NCBI GenBank assembly: GCA_027186245.1
Contig: CP114481.1
Location: 22,227,501-22,291,500 of the forward strand
Source: Coriaria nepalensis
Lineage: Eukaryota; Streptophyta; Magnoliopsida; Cucurbitales; Coriariaceae
Length of the DNA: 64,000 bases
Direction: 5' to 3'
In this document: piece by piece, positions 1 to 10,231 of the stretch
Layout: each line of letters opens with the position of its first letter
Numbering within the stretch: the stretch's first letter is position 1
Notes under the pieces: model-generated
Seen by the model: only the letters and a program-made list of their open reading frames with translations
Database searches by the model: none
Told to the model about the DNA's origin: nothing
Translations under genes and position numbers: made by a program

Positions 1-2931
1 TCTAAATTAATTCGAACGAATTCTATTTTCGCCCTTCAAATATTATTTTCTTACATAACTTGCAATTAATCTACTGAAGACAACAATGCATTATTTTTGA
101 ATTAAAAAGCATATCACTCAGTCCTTTCAATCATAAATTGTTTGAAGACACTTGAAACCAATTCTATTTTTGAATTTAGAACACGACTTTCATGCATAAC
201 TTGCACTTGAATTATTAAAGGCAACTATTCATTTTTTTAGCCTTAAAGTCATATTATTGCGTTTCATTTAGTCATTAAATGTTTCTGAATCACTTCGAAT
301 GAAATTCGGCCTTTAAACATGACTTTCGTGCATAACTTGCAGTTGATTTATTGAAGGCAACAATGCATTTGTTTAGCCTTAAAGTCATGTCACTGAGTCT
401 CTTCTAGTCATTAAATCATTCTAAATTAATTCGAACGAATTCTATTTTCGGCCTTCAAACATTATTTTCTTACATAACTTGCAATTAATCTACTGAAGAG
501 AACAATACATTATTTTAGCATTAAAAAGCATATCACTCAGTCTTTTGAATCGTAAATTGTTTGAAGACACTTCCAACCAATTCTATTTTTGAATTTAGAA
601 CACGACTTTCATGCATAACTTGCACTTGATTCATTGAAGGCAACTATTCATTTTTTTAGCCTTAAAGTCATATTATTGCGTCTCCTTTAGTCATTAAATC
701 TTTCTGAATCACTTCGAATGAAATTCGGCCTTTAAACATGACTTTCGTACATAACTTGCAGTTTATCTATTGAAGGTAACAATGCATTTGTTTAGCCTTA
801 AAGTCATGTCAATGACTCTCTTCTAGTCATTAAATCATTCAAAATTAATTCGAACGAATTCTATTTTCGCCCTTCAAATATTATTTTCTTACATAGCTTG
901 CAATTAATCTACTGAAGACAACAATGCATTATTTTAGCGTTAAAAAGCATATCACTCAGTCTTTTCAATCATAAATCGTTTGAAGACACTTCAAACCAAT
1001 TCTATTTTTGAATTTAGAACATGACTTTCATGCACAACTTGCACTTGATCTATTGAAGGCAACTATTCATTTTTTTAGCCTTAAAGTCATATTATTGCGT
1101 CTCTTTTAGTCATTAAATCTTTCTGAATCACTTCGAATGAAATTCGGCCTTTAAACATGACTTTCGTACATAACTTGCCGTTGATCTATTGAAGGTAACA
1201 ATGCATTTGTTTAGCCTTAAAGTCATGTCAATGAGTCTCTTCTAGTCATTAAATCATTCTAAATTAATTCGAACGAATTCTATTTTTGCCCTTCAAACAT
1301 TATTTTCTTACGCAACTTGCAATTAATCTACTGAAGACAACAATGCATTATTTTAGCATTAAAAAGCATATCACTCAGTCTTTTCAATCATTAAATTGTT
1401 TGAAGGCACTTCGAACCAATTCTATTTTTGAATTTAGAACACGACTTTCATGCATAAGTTGCACTTGATCTATTGAAGCCAACTATTCATTTTTTTATCC
1501 TTAAAGTCATATTATTGCGTCTCTTTTAGTCATTAAATCTTTCTAAATCACTTCCTTCGAAATTCGGCCTTTAAACATGACTTTCGTATATAACTTGCAG
1601 TTGATCTATTGAAGGCAACATTGCATTTGTTTAGCCTTAAAGCCATGTCACTGAGTCTCTTCGAGTCATTAAATCATTCAAAATTAATTCGAACGAATTC
1701 TATTTTCTCCCTTCAAACATTATTTTCTTACATAACTTGCAATTAATCTACTGAAGACAACAATGCATTATTTTAGCATTAAAAAGCATATCACTCAGTC
1801 TTTTCAATCATAAATTGTTTGAAGACACTTCAAACCAATTCTATTTTTGAATTTAGAACACGACTTTCATGCATAACTTGCACTTGAATTATTAAAGGCA
1901 ACTATTCATTTTTTTTAGCCTTAAAGTCATATTATTGCGTTTCTTTTAGTCATTAAATCTTTCTGAATCACTTCGAATGAAATTCGGCCTTTAAACATGA
2001 CTTTCGTGCATAACTTGCAGTTATCTATTGAAGGCAACAATGCATTTGTTTAGCCTTAAAGTCATTTCACAGAGTCTCTTCTAGTCATTAAATCATTCTA
2101 AATTAATTCGAACGAATTCTATTTTCGCCCTTCAAACATTATTTTCTTACATAACTTGCAATTAATCTACTGAAGACAACAATGCATTATTTTAGCATTA
2201 AAAAGCATATCACTCAGTCTTTTCAATCATTAAATTGTTTGAAGACACTTCAAACCAATTCTATTTTTGAATTTAGAACACGACTTTCAGGCATAACTTG
2301 CACTTGAACTATTCGAGGCAATTATTCATTTTTTTAGCCTTAAAGTCATATTATTGCGTTTCTTTTAGTCATTAAATCTTTCTGAATCACTTCGAATGAA
2401 ATTCGGCCTTTAAACATTACTTTCGTGCATAACTTGCAGTTGATCTATTGAAGGCAACAATGCATTTGTTTAGCCTTAAAGTCATGTCACTGAGTCTCTT
2501 CTAGTCACTAAATCATTCTAAATTAATTCGAACGAATTCTATTTTCGCCCTTCAAACATTATTTTCTTACATAACTTGCAATTAATCTACTGAAGACAAC
2601 AATGCATTATTTTAGCATTAAAAAGCATATCACTCAGTCTTTTCAATCAATAAACTGTTTGGAGGCACTTCGAACCAATTCTATTTTTGAATTTAGAACA
2701 CAACTTTCATGCATAACTTGCACTTGATCTATTGAAGCCAACTATTCATTTTTTTAGCCTTAAAGTCATATTATTGCGTCTCTTTTAGTCATTAAATCTT
2801 TCTAAATCACTTCCTTCGAAATTCAGCCTTTAAACATGACTTTCGTATATAACTTGCAGTTGATCTATTGAAGGCAACAATGAATTTGTTTAGCCTTAAA
2901 GTCATGTCACTGAGTCTCTTCTAGTCATTAA
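1..2931. repeat. Array segment I: trimers only, 419-420 bp
   Basis: Landmarks at 11, 430, 849, 1268, 1688, 2107, 2527 and 2947. Four of the seven spacings are 419 bp because one T is missing near the A/B border (CAATCATAAATT for CAATCATTAAATT). The C monomer of the unit ending near 1671 and that of the unit ending at 2931 carry the CTTCCTTCGAAATTC head and TCGTATATAACTTG. No open region or non-repeat base is present. Confidence 0.9.
1551..1567. repeat. Variant C head with altered CENP-B-like motif (first of six)
   Basis: CTTCCTTCGAAATTCGG replaces CTTCGAATGAAATTCGG with no length change, in C monomers near 1551, 2810, 5193, 11789, 16977 and 19371. All six also carry TCGTATATAACTTG. The block CCTTCG is one base away from CATTCG, the reverse complement of the normal CGAATG, so a micro-inversion or template switch is a possible origin. 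Confidence 0.75.
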
Positions 2932-3635
2932 ATCATTCAAAATTAATTCGAACGAATTCTATTTTCGCCCTTCAAACATTATTTTCTTACATAACTTGCA
3001 ATTAATCTACTGAAGACAACAATGCATTACTTTAGCATTAAAAAGCATATCACTCAGTCTTTTCAATCATTAGATTGTTTGAAGGCACTTCGAACCAATT
3101 CTATTTTCGAATTTAGAACACGACTTTCATGCATAACTTGCACTTGATCTATTGAAGGCAACAATGCATTTGTTTATTCTTAAAGTCATGTCACTGAGTC
3201 TGTTCTAGTCATTAAATCATTCTAAATTAATTCGAACGAATTCTAATTTCGCGCTTCAAACATTATTTTCTTACATAACTTGCAATTAATCTACCGAAGA
3301 CAGCAATGCATTATTTTAGCATTAAAAAGCATATCACTCAGTCTTTTCAATCATTAAATTGTTTGAAGGCACTTCGAACTAATACTATTTTTGAATTTAG
3401 AACACGATTTTCATGCATAACTTGCACTTGATCTATTGAAGGAAACTATTCAATTTTTTAGCCTTAAAGTCATATTATTGCGTTTCTTTTAGTCATTAAA
3501 TCTTTCTGAATCACTTCGAATGAAATTCGGCCTTTAAACATGACTTTCGTGCATAACTAGCAGTTGATCTATTAAAGGCAAAAATGCATTTGTTTAGCCT
3601 TAAAGTCATGTCACTGAGTCTCTTCTAGTCATTAA
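2645..3635. repeat. Block duplication, copy 1 of 3 (copies at 5028-6018 and 11624-12614)
   Basis: About 990 bp beginning at CAATCAATAAACTGTTTGG and spanning the C with CTTCCTTCGAAATTCAG, the TTTATTCTTAAAG dimer and the following GAATTCTAATTTCGCGC trimer. Offsets are 2383 to copy 2 and 6596 from copy 2 to copy 3, unchanged across the block. Copies 2 and 3 also share sequence upstream (GTCAATGAGGCTCTTC, TTTTCCCCCTTC) that copy 1 lacks, so they are closer relatives. Confidence 0.88.
2932..3215. repeat. Dimer variant A-B/C, 284 bp
   Basis: Monomer A is followed by one hybrid monomer that is B-type through GCACTTGATC and C-type from CAATGCATTTG on; the switch lies in GATCTATTGAAGGCAAC. Private marks are CATTAGATTG at the B head and TTTATTCTTAAAG for TTTAGCCTTAAAG. 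The same marks occur in the dimers at 5315 and 11911. Confidence 0.9.
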
Positions 3636-4055
3636 ATAATTCTAAATTAATTCGAACGAATTCTATTTTCGCCCTTCAAACATTATTTTCTTACATAACT
3701 TGCAATTAATCTACTGAAGACAACAATGCATTATTTTAGCATTAAAAAGCATATCACTCAGTCTTTTCGATCATTAAATTGTTTGAAGACACTTCAAACC
3801 AATTCAATTTTTGAATTTAGAACACGACTTTCTTGCATAACTTGCACTTGAACTATTAGAGGCAACTATTCATTTTTTTAGCCTTAAAGTTATATTATTG
3901 CGTTTCTTTTAGTCATTAAATCTTCCTGAATCACTTCGAATGAAATTCGGCCTTTAAACATGACTTTCGTGCATAACTTGCAGTTGATCTATTGAAGGCA
4001 ACAATGCATTTGTTTAGCCTTAAAGTCATGTCACTGAGTCTCTTCTAGTCATTAA

Positions 4056-4197
4056 ATCATTCAAAATTAATTCGAACGAATTCTATTTTCGCCCTTCAAA
4101 CATTATTTTCTTACATAACTTGCAATTAATCTACTGAAGACAACAATGCATTATTTTAGCATTAAAAAGCATATCACTCAGTCTTTTCAATCATTAA
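4056..4197. repeat. Monomer A (142 bp), exemplar
   Basis: The most AT-rich and most divergent monomer (about 27% GC in consensus). It opens with ATCATTCTAAATTAATTCG and holds a 14-bp inverted repeat (AATTCG-AA-CGAATT) overlapping an EcoRI site. Diagnostic inner blocks are TTATTTTCTTACATAACTTG and TTTTAGCATTAAAAAGC. Common variants are CAAAATTAATT for CTAAATTAATT at the head, AAATATTATT for AAACATTATT, and loss of one T in CAATCATTAAATT, which makes 419-bp units, notably in the first 2 kb. Confidence 0.92.
4069..4082. repeat. 14-bp inverted repeat in monomer A (exemplar)
   Basis: AATTCG-AA-CGAATT: two perfect 6-base arms around a 2-base centre. It is present once per HOR in most A monomers. 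The right arm overlaps GAATTC, so an EcoRI digest should give a ladder dominated by 420 bp with 284- and 556-bp bands. Exceptions include GAAAGAATT (several units from 52 to 62 kb), TACGAACGAAT (24.8 and 26.5 kb), TCTATCGAATT (39.7 kb) and copies ending GAATTT (6.0, 7.7, 50.6, 57.7 kb). No bound protein is known. Confidence 0.85.
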
Positions 4198-4339
4198 ATT
4201 GTTTGAAGACACTTCAAACCAATTCTATTTTTGATTTTAGAACACGACTTTCATGCATAACTTGCACTTGAACTATTAGAGGCAACTATTCATTTTTTTA
4301 GCCTTAAAGTCATATTATTGCGTTTCTTTTAGTCATTAA
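4198..4339. repeat. Monomer B (142 bp), exemplar
   Basis: It opens with ATTGTTTGAAG and is marked by TTTTTGAATTTAGAACACG, CATGCATAACTTGCACTTG, the T7 tract in ATTCATTTTTTTAG and CATATTATTGCGTCTC. GC is about 31%. The head carries the regionally sorted variants used here to trace blocks: CTTCGAACCAATTC (widespread), CTTCGAACTAATAC (6-22 and 39-43 kb), CTTCGAGCTAAAAC (25.8-38.3 kb and once at 47.8 kb) and GCTTCGAGCTAATAC (49-64 kb). Confidence 0.92.
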
Positions 4340-4475
4340 ATCTTTCTGAATCACTTCGAATGAAATTCGGCCTTTAAACATGACTTTCGTGCATAACTTG
4401 CAGTTGATCTATTGAAGGCAACAATGCATTTGGTTAGCCTTAAAGTCATGTCACTGAGTCTGTTCTAGTCATTAA
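4340..4475. repeat. Monomer C (136 bp), exemplar
   Basis: It opens with ATCTTTCTGAATCACTTCG and is six bases shorter than B in its head segment. Diagnostic blocks are AAATTCGGCCTTTAAACATG, TTTCGTGCATAACTTGCAG, CAATGCATTTGTTTAGCC and CATGTCACTGAGTC. It is the least AT-rich monomer (about 36% GC). From GACTTTC to its end it differs from B at only about 10 of 95 positions by hand alignment, which makes this half the natural substrate for B/C exchange. AAATCGG replaces AATTCGG in most C monomers from about 26.8 to 43 kb. Confidence 0.92.
4354..4371. promoter_or_regulatory. CENP-B-box-like motif in monomer C (exemplar; speculative)
   Basis: Monomer C carries CTTCGAATGAAATTCGGC. The established CENP-B box core is nTTCGnnnnAnnCGGGn. 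The TTCG, the 4-base gap and the A match, but CGG lies two bases too far downstream and the last G is C. It occurs once per HOR only, as the box does in alternating alpha-satellite monomers. The altered spacing and the AT-rich, low-complexity background make this a resemblance, not an identification. Variants include CTTCGAACGAAATTCGGC and CTTCGAATGAAAATCGGC. Confidence 0.2.
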
Positions 4476-5027
4476 ATCATTCTAAATTAATTCGAACGAA
4501 TTCTATTTTCGCCCTTCAAACATTATTTTCTTACATAACTTGCAATTAATCTACTGAAGACAACAATGCATTATTTTAGCATTAAAAAGCATATCACTCA
4601 GTCTTTTCGATCATAAATTGTTTGAAGACACTTCAAACCAATTCTATTTTTGAATTTAGAACACGACTTTCATGCACAACTTGCACTTGAACTATTAGAG
4701 GCAACTATTCATTTTTTTAGCCTTAAAGTCATATTATTGCGTTTCTTTTAGTCATTAAATCTTTCTGAATCACTTCGAATGAAATTCGGCCTTTAAACAT
4801 GACTTTCGTGCATAACTTGCAGTTGATCTATTGAAGGCAACAATGCATTTGTTTTGCCATAAAGTCATGTCAATGAGGCTCTTCTAGTCATTAAATCATT
4901 CTAAATTAATTCGAACGAATTCTATTTTCCCCCTTCAAATATTATTTTCTTACATAACTTGCAACTAATCTACTGAAGACAACAATGCATTATTTTTGCA
5001 TTAAAAAGCATATCACTCAGTCTTTTC

Positions 5028-6018
5028 AATCAATAAACTGTTTGGAGGTACTTCGAACCAATTCTATTTTTGAATTTAGAACACAACTTTCATGCATAAC
5101 TTGCACTTGATCTATTGAAGCCAACTATTCATTTTTTTAGCCTTAAAGTCATATTATTGCGTCTCTTTTAGTCATTAAATCTTTCTAAATCACTTCCTTC
5201 GAAATTCAGCCTTTAAACATGACTTTCGTATATAACTTGCAGTTGATCTATTGAAGGCAACAATGAATTTGTTTAGCCTTAAAGTCATGTCACTGAGTCT
5301 CTTCTAGTCATTAAATCATTCAAAATTAATTCGAACGAATTCTATTTTCGCCCTTCAAACATTATTTTCTTACATAACTTGCAATTAATCTACTGAAGAC
5401 AACAATGCATTACTTTAGCATTAAAAAGCATATCACTCAGTCTTTTCAATCATTAGATTGTTTGAAGGCACTTCGAACCAATTCTATTTTCGAATTTAGA
5501 ACACGACTTTCATGCATAACTTGCACTTGATCTATTGAAGGCAACAATGCATTTGTTTATTCTTAAAGTCATGTCACTGAGTCTGTTCTAGTCATTAAAT
5601 CATTCTAAATTAATTCGAACGAATTCTAATTTCGCGCTTCAAACATTATTTTCTTACATAACTTGCAATTAATCTACCGAAGACAGCAATGCATTATTTT
5701 AGCATTAAAAAGCATATCACTCAGTCTTTTCAATCATTAAATTGTTTGAAGGCACTTCGAACTAATACTATTTTTGAATTTAGAACACGATTTTCATGCA
5801 TAACTTGCACTTGATCTATTGAAGGAAACTATTCAATTTTTTAGCCTTAGAGTCATATTATTGCGTTTCTTTTAGTCATTAAATCTTTCTGAATCACTTC
5901 GAATGAAATTCGGCCTTTAAACATGACTTTCGTGCATAACTAGCAGTTGATCTATTAAAGGCAAAAATGCATTTGTTTAGCCTTAAAGTCATGTCACTGA
6001 GTCTCTTCTAGTCATTAA
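5028..6018. repeat. Block duplication, copy 2 of 3
   Basis: Corresponds to 2645-3635. Extended similarity with copy 3 begins near 4850 (GTTTTGCCATAAAG). One difference from copy 1 is GGAGGTACTTCG. Confidence 0.88.
5315..5598. repeat. Dimer variant A-B/C, 284 bp (copy of the 2932 dimer)
   Basis: It matches the 2932 dimer at an offset of 2383 bp, including CATTAGATTG and TTTATTCTTAAAG. It is followed, as there, by a trimer with GAATTCTAATTTCGCGC at its head. Confidence 0.9.
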
Positions 6019-6859
6019 ATCATTCTAAATTAATTCGAACGAATTTTATTTTCGCCCTTCAAACATTATTTTCTTACATAACTTGCAATTAATCTACTGA
6101 AGACAACAATGCATTATTTTAGCATTAAAAAGCATATCACTCAGTCTTTTCAATCATTAAATTGTTTGAAGGCGCTTCGAACTAATACTATTTTTGAATT
6201 TAGAACACGACTTTCATGCATAACTTGCACTTGATCTATTGAAGGAAACTATTCATTATTTTAGCCTTAAAGTCATATTATTGCGTCTCTTTTAGTCATT
6301 AAATCTTTCTGAATAACTTCGAATGAAATTCGGCCTTTAAGCATGACTTTCGTGCATAACTTGCAGTTGATCTATTGAAGGCAACAATGCATTTGTTTTG
6401 CCATAAAGTCATGTCACTGAGTCTCTTCTAGTCATTAAATCATTCTAAATTAATTCGAACGAATTCTATTTTCGCCCTTCAAACATTATTTTCTTACATA
6501 ACTTGCAATTAATCTACTGAAGACAACAATGCATTATTTTAGCATTCGAAAGCATATCACTCAGTCTTTTCAATCATTAAATTGTTTGAAGACACTTCAA
6601 ACCAATTCTATTTTTGAATTTAGAACACGACTTTCATGCATAACTTGCACTTGAACTATTAGAGGCAACTATTCATTTTTTTTTGCCTTAAAGTCATATT
6701 ATTCCGTCTCTTTTAGTCATTAAATCTTTCTAAATCACTTCGAACGAAATTCGGCCTTTAAACATGACTTTCGTGCATAACTTGCAGTTGATCTATTGAA
6801 GGCAGCAATGCATTTTTTTAGCCTTAAAGTCATGTCACTGAGTCTCTTCTAGTCATTAA

Positions 6860-7699
6860 ATCATTCTAAATTAATTCGAACGAATTCTATTTTCGCCCTT
6901 TAAACATTATTTTCTTACATAACTTGCAATTAATCTACTGAAGACAACAATGCATTATTTTAGCATTAAAAAGCATATCACTCAGTCTTCTCAATCATTA
7001 AATTGTTTGAAGACACTACAAACCAATTCTATTTTTGAATTTAGAACACGACTTTATGCATAACTTGAACTTGAACTAGTAGAGGCAACTATTCATTTTT
7101 TTTAGCCTTAAAGTCATATTATTGCGTCTCTTTTAGTCATTAAATCTTTCTAAATCACTTCGAACGAAATTCGGCCTTTAAACATGACTTTCGTGCATAA
7201 CTTGCAGTTGATCTATTGAAGGCAACAGTGCATTTGTTTAGCCTTAAAGTCATGTCACTGAGTCTCTTTTAGTCATTAAATCATTCTAAATTAATTCGAA
7301 CGAATTCGATTTTCGCGCTTCAAATATTATTTTCTTACATAACTTGCAATTAATCTACTGAAGACAACAATGCATTATTTTAGCATTAAAAAGCATATCA
7401 CTCTGTCTTTTCAATCATTAAATTGTTTGAAGGCGCTTCGAACTAATACTATTTTTGAATTTAGAACACGACTTTCATGCATAACTTGCACTTGACCTAT
7501 TGAAGGAAAATATTCATTATTTTAGCCTTAAAGTCATATTATTGCGTCTCTTTTAGTCATTAAATCTTTCTGAATAACTTCGAATGAAATTCGACCTTTA
7601 AACATGACTTTCGTGCATAACCTGCAGTTGATCTATTGAAGGCAACAATGCATTTGTTTTGCCATAAAGTCATGTCACTGAGTCTCTTCTAGTCATTAA
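6860..7699. repeat. Two-unit block, copy at 12615-13454; second unit again at 13875-14294
   Basis: The first unit has CACTACAAACC, GACTTTATGCAT and CTTGAACTTG; the second has TTTTCGCGCTTCAAATATT and AAGGCGCTTCGAACTAATAC. Both recur at offset 5755, and the second again 840 bp further on with CGATTGAGGGG. The ACTACAAACC B monomer also appears at about 15571. Confidence 0.82.
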
Positions 7700-7983
7700 A
7701 TCATTCTAAATTAATTCGAACGAATTTTATTTTCGCCCTTCAAACATTATTTTCTTACATAACTTGCAATTAATCTACTGAAGACAACAATGCATTATTT
7801 TAGCATTAAAAAGCATACCACTCAGTCTTTTCAATCATTAAATTGTTTGAAGACACTTCAAACCAATACTATTTTTGAATTTAGAACACGACTTTCATGC
7901 ATAACTTGCACTTGATCTATTGAAGGCAACAATGCATTTGTTTAGCCTTAAACTCATGTCACTGAGTCTGTTCTAGTCATTAA
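7700..7983. repeat. Dimer variant A-B/C, 284 bp
   Basis: Same junction class (GCACTTGATC into CAATGCATTTG) but different marks: GAATTTTATT in A (EcoRI site lost), ACCAATAC in the B head and AAACTCATG in the C tail. It may derive from the same exchange or an independent one. Confidence 0.88.
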
Positions 7984-8687
7984 ATCATTCTAAATTAATT
8001 CGAACGAATTCTATTTTCGCCCTTCAAACATTATTTTCTTACGTAACTTGCAATTAATCTAATGAAGACAACAATGCATTATTTTAGCATTAAAAAGCAT
8101 ATCACTCAGTCTTTTCAATCATTAAATTGTTTGAAGGCACTTCGAACTAATACTATTTTTGAATTTAGAACACGACTTTCATGCATAACTTGCACTTGAT
8201 CTATTGAAGGAAACTATTCATTTTTTTAGCCTTAAAGTCATATTATTGCGTCTCTTTTGGTCATTAAATCTTTCTGAATCACTTCGAATGAAATTCGGCC
8301 TTTAAACATGACTTTCGTGCATAAGTTGCAGTTGATCTATTGAAGATAACAATGCATTTGTTTAGCCTTAAAGTCATGTCACTGAGTCTGTTCTAGTCAT
8401 TAAATCATTCTAAATTAATTCGAACGAATTCTATTTTCGCCCTTCAAACATTATTTTCTTACATAACTTGCAATTAATCTACTGAAGACAACAATCCATT
8501 ATTTTAGCACTAAAAAGCATATCACTCAGTCTTTTCAATCATTAAATTGTTTGAAGGCACTTCGAACCAATTCTATTTTTGAATTTAGAACACGACTTTC
8601 ATGCATAACTTGCAGTTGATCTATTGAAGGCAACAATGCATTTGTTTAGCCTTAAAGTCATGTCACTGAGTCTGTTCTAGTCATTAA
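7984..8687. repeat. 704-bp block (trimer + dimer), copy at 9528-10231, related 14715-15433
   Basis: A trimer marked CTTACGTAACTTG and TAATCTAATGAAG followed by a dimer marked CAATCCATT. Both recur at offset 1544. The dimer plus the next trimer (CTTACGTAACTTG again) also recur at 14715-15433, at offset 4767 from 9948-10666. Confidence 0.85.
8404..8687. repeat. Dimer variant A-B/C, early-junction type, 284 bp
   Basis: The switch to C sequence comes earlier than in the 2932 type: CATGCATAACTTGCAGTTG is B before CATAACTTGCA and C after it. Monomer A is marked by CAATCCATT and GCACTAAAAAGC. The same unit recurs at 9948 and 14715. Confidence 0.9.
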
Positions 8688-9243
8688 ATCATTCTAAATT
8701 AATTCGAACGAATTCTATTTTCGCCCTTCAAACATTATTTTCTTACGTAACTTGCAATTAATCTAATGAAGACAACAATGCATTATTTTAGCATTAAAAA
8801 GCATATCACTCAGTCTTTTCAATCATTAAATTGTTTGAAGGCACTTCGAACTAATACTATTTTTGAATTTAGAACACGACTTTCATGCATAACTTGCACT
8901 TGATCTATTGAAGGAAACTATTCATTTTTTTAGCCTTAAAGTCATATTATTGCGTCTCTTTTGGTCATTAAATCTTTCTGAATCACTTCGAATGAAATTC
9001 GGCCTTTAAACATGACTTTCGTGCATAACTTGCAGTTGATCTATTGAAGGCAACAATGCATTTTTTTAGCCTTAAAGTCATATTATTGCGTCTCTTTTAG
9101 TCATTAAATCTTTCTGAATCACTTCGAATGAAATTCGGCCTTTAAAAATGACTTTCGTGCATAAGTTGCAGTTGATCTATTGAAGGTAACAATGCATTTG
9201 TTTAGCCTTAAAGTCATGTCACTGAGTCTGTTCTAGTCATTAA
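8688..9243. repeat. Tetramer variant A-B-C/B-C, 556 bp
   Basis: This is the reciprocal counterpart of the 284-bp dimers. After A and B comes a 136-bp hybrid that starts as C, switches at CAACAATGCATTT and ends as B (TTTTTTTAGCC, CATATTATTGCG), followed by a full C. The gain over a trimer is exactly 136 bp, equal to the dimer loss. It sits between two dimers. Its junction differs from that of the 31-38 kb tetramers. Confidence 0.9.
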
Positions 9244-9527
9244 ATCATTCTAAATTAATTCGAACGAATTCTATTTTCGCCCTTCAAACATTATTTTCTT
9301 ACATAACTTGCAATTAATCTACTGAAGACAACAATGCATTATTTTAGCATTAAAAAGCATATCACTCAGTCTTTTCAATCATTAAATTGTTTGAAGGCAC
9401 TTCGAACCAATTCTATTTTTGAATTTAGAACACGACTTTCATGCATAACTTGTAGTTGATCTATTGAAGGCAACAATGCATTTGTTTAGCCTTAAAGTCA
9501 TGTCACTGAGTCTGTTCTAGTCATTAA
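9244..9527. repeat. Dimer variant A-B/C, early-junction type, 284 bp
   Basis: The junction is as in the 8404 dimer but with CTTGTAGTTG (one C to T change), and monomer A lacks the CAATCC and GCACTA marks. It directly follows the 556-bp tetramer. Confidence 0.88.
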
Positions 9528-9947
9528 ATCATTCTAAATTAATTCGAACGAATTCTATTTTCGCCCTTCAAACATTATTTTCTTACGTAACTTGCAATTA
9601 ATCTAATGAAGACAACAATGCATTATTTTAGCATTAAAAAGCATATCACTCAGTCTTTTCAATCATTAAATTGTTTGAAGGCACTTCGAACTAATACTAT
9701 TTTTGAATTTAGAACACGACTTTCATGCATAACTTGCACTTGATCTATTGAAGGAAACTATTCATTTTTTTAGCCTTAAAGTCATATTATTGCGTCTCTT
9801 TTGGTCATTAAATCTTTCTGAATCACTTCGAATGAAATTCGGCCTTTAAACATGACTTTCGTGCATAAGTTGCAGTTGATCTATTGAAGATAACAATGCA
9901 TTTGTTTAGCCTTAAAGTCATGTCACTGAGTCTGTTCTAGTCATTAA

Positions 9948-10231
9948 ATCATTCTAAATTAATTCGAACGAATTCTATTTTCGCCCTTCAAACATTATTT
10001 TCTTACATAACTTGCAATTAATCTACTGAAGACAACAATCCATTATTTTAGCACTAAAAAGCATATCACTCAGTCTTTTCAATCATTAAATTGTTTGAAG
10101 GCACTTCGAACCAATTCTATTTTTGAATTTAGAACACGACCTTCATGCATAACTTGCAGTTGATCTATTGAAGGCAACAATGCATTTGTTTAGCCTTAAA
10201 GTCATGTCACTGAGTCTGTTCTAGTCATTAA
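9948..10231. repeat. Dimer variant A-B/C, early-junction type, 284 bp
   Basis: A copy of the 8404 dimer at offset 1544, sharing CAATCCATT and GCACTAAAAAGC and differing at CGACCTTCATG. It belongs to the 704-bp block 9528-10231. Confidence 0.9.

Larger units (their letters stand above)
4056..4475. repeat. Exemplar 420-bp HOR unit (A-B-C)
   Basis: A representative full-length unit, given so that other units can be phased against it. Monomer boundaries were set right after the shared terminal TCATTAA: A 4056-4197, B 4198-4339, C 4340-4475. The three are alignable over their last ~95 bp (shared blocks include CATAACTTGCA, GAAG.CAAC, TTTAGC.TTAAA and TCATTAA) and poorly alignable over the first 40-47 bp. 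This is the pattern of an ancestral ~140-bp monomer that diverged into three types and was then amplified as a trimer. Confidence 0.93.

Noticed and set aside
1286..1468. 60-codon open frame on the + strand
   Set aside because: It lies inside monomers A and B, begins at a TTG created by a C to T change (TTTCGCCC to TTTTGCCC), and exists only because a few stop codons are lost in this unit. The same place in nearly all other units is closed. There is no ribosome-binding, codon-bias or domain signal.
4305..4311. T7 tract in monomer B as a transcription terminator
   Set aside because: It recurs in nearly every B monomer with length 6-8, has no adjoining GC-rich stem and no upstream gene; it is simply part of the repeat.
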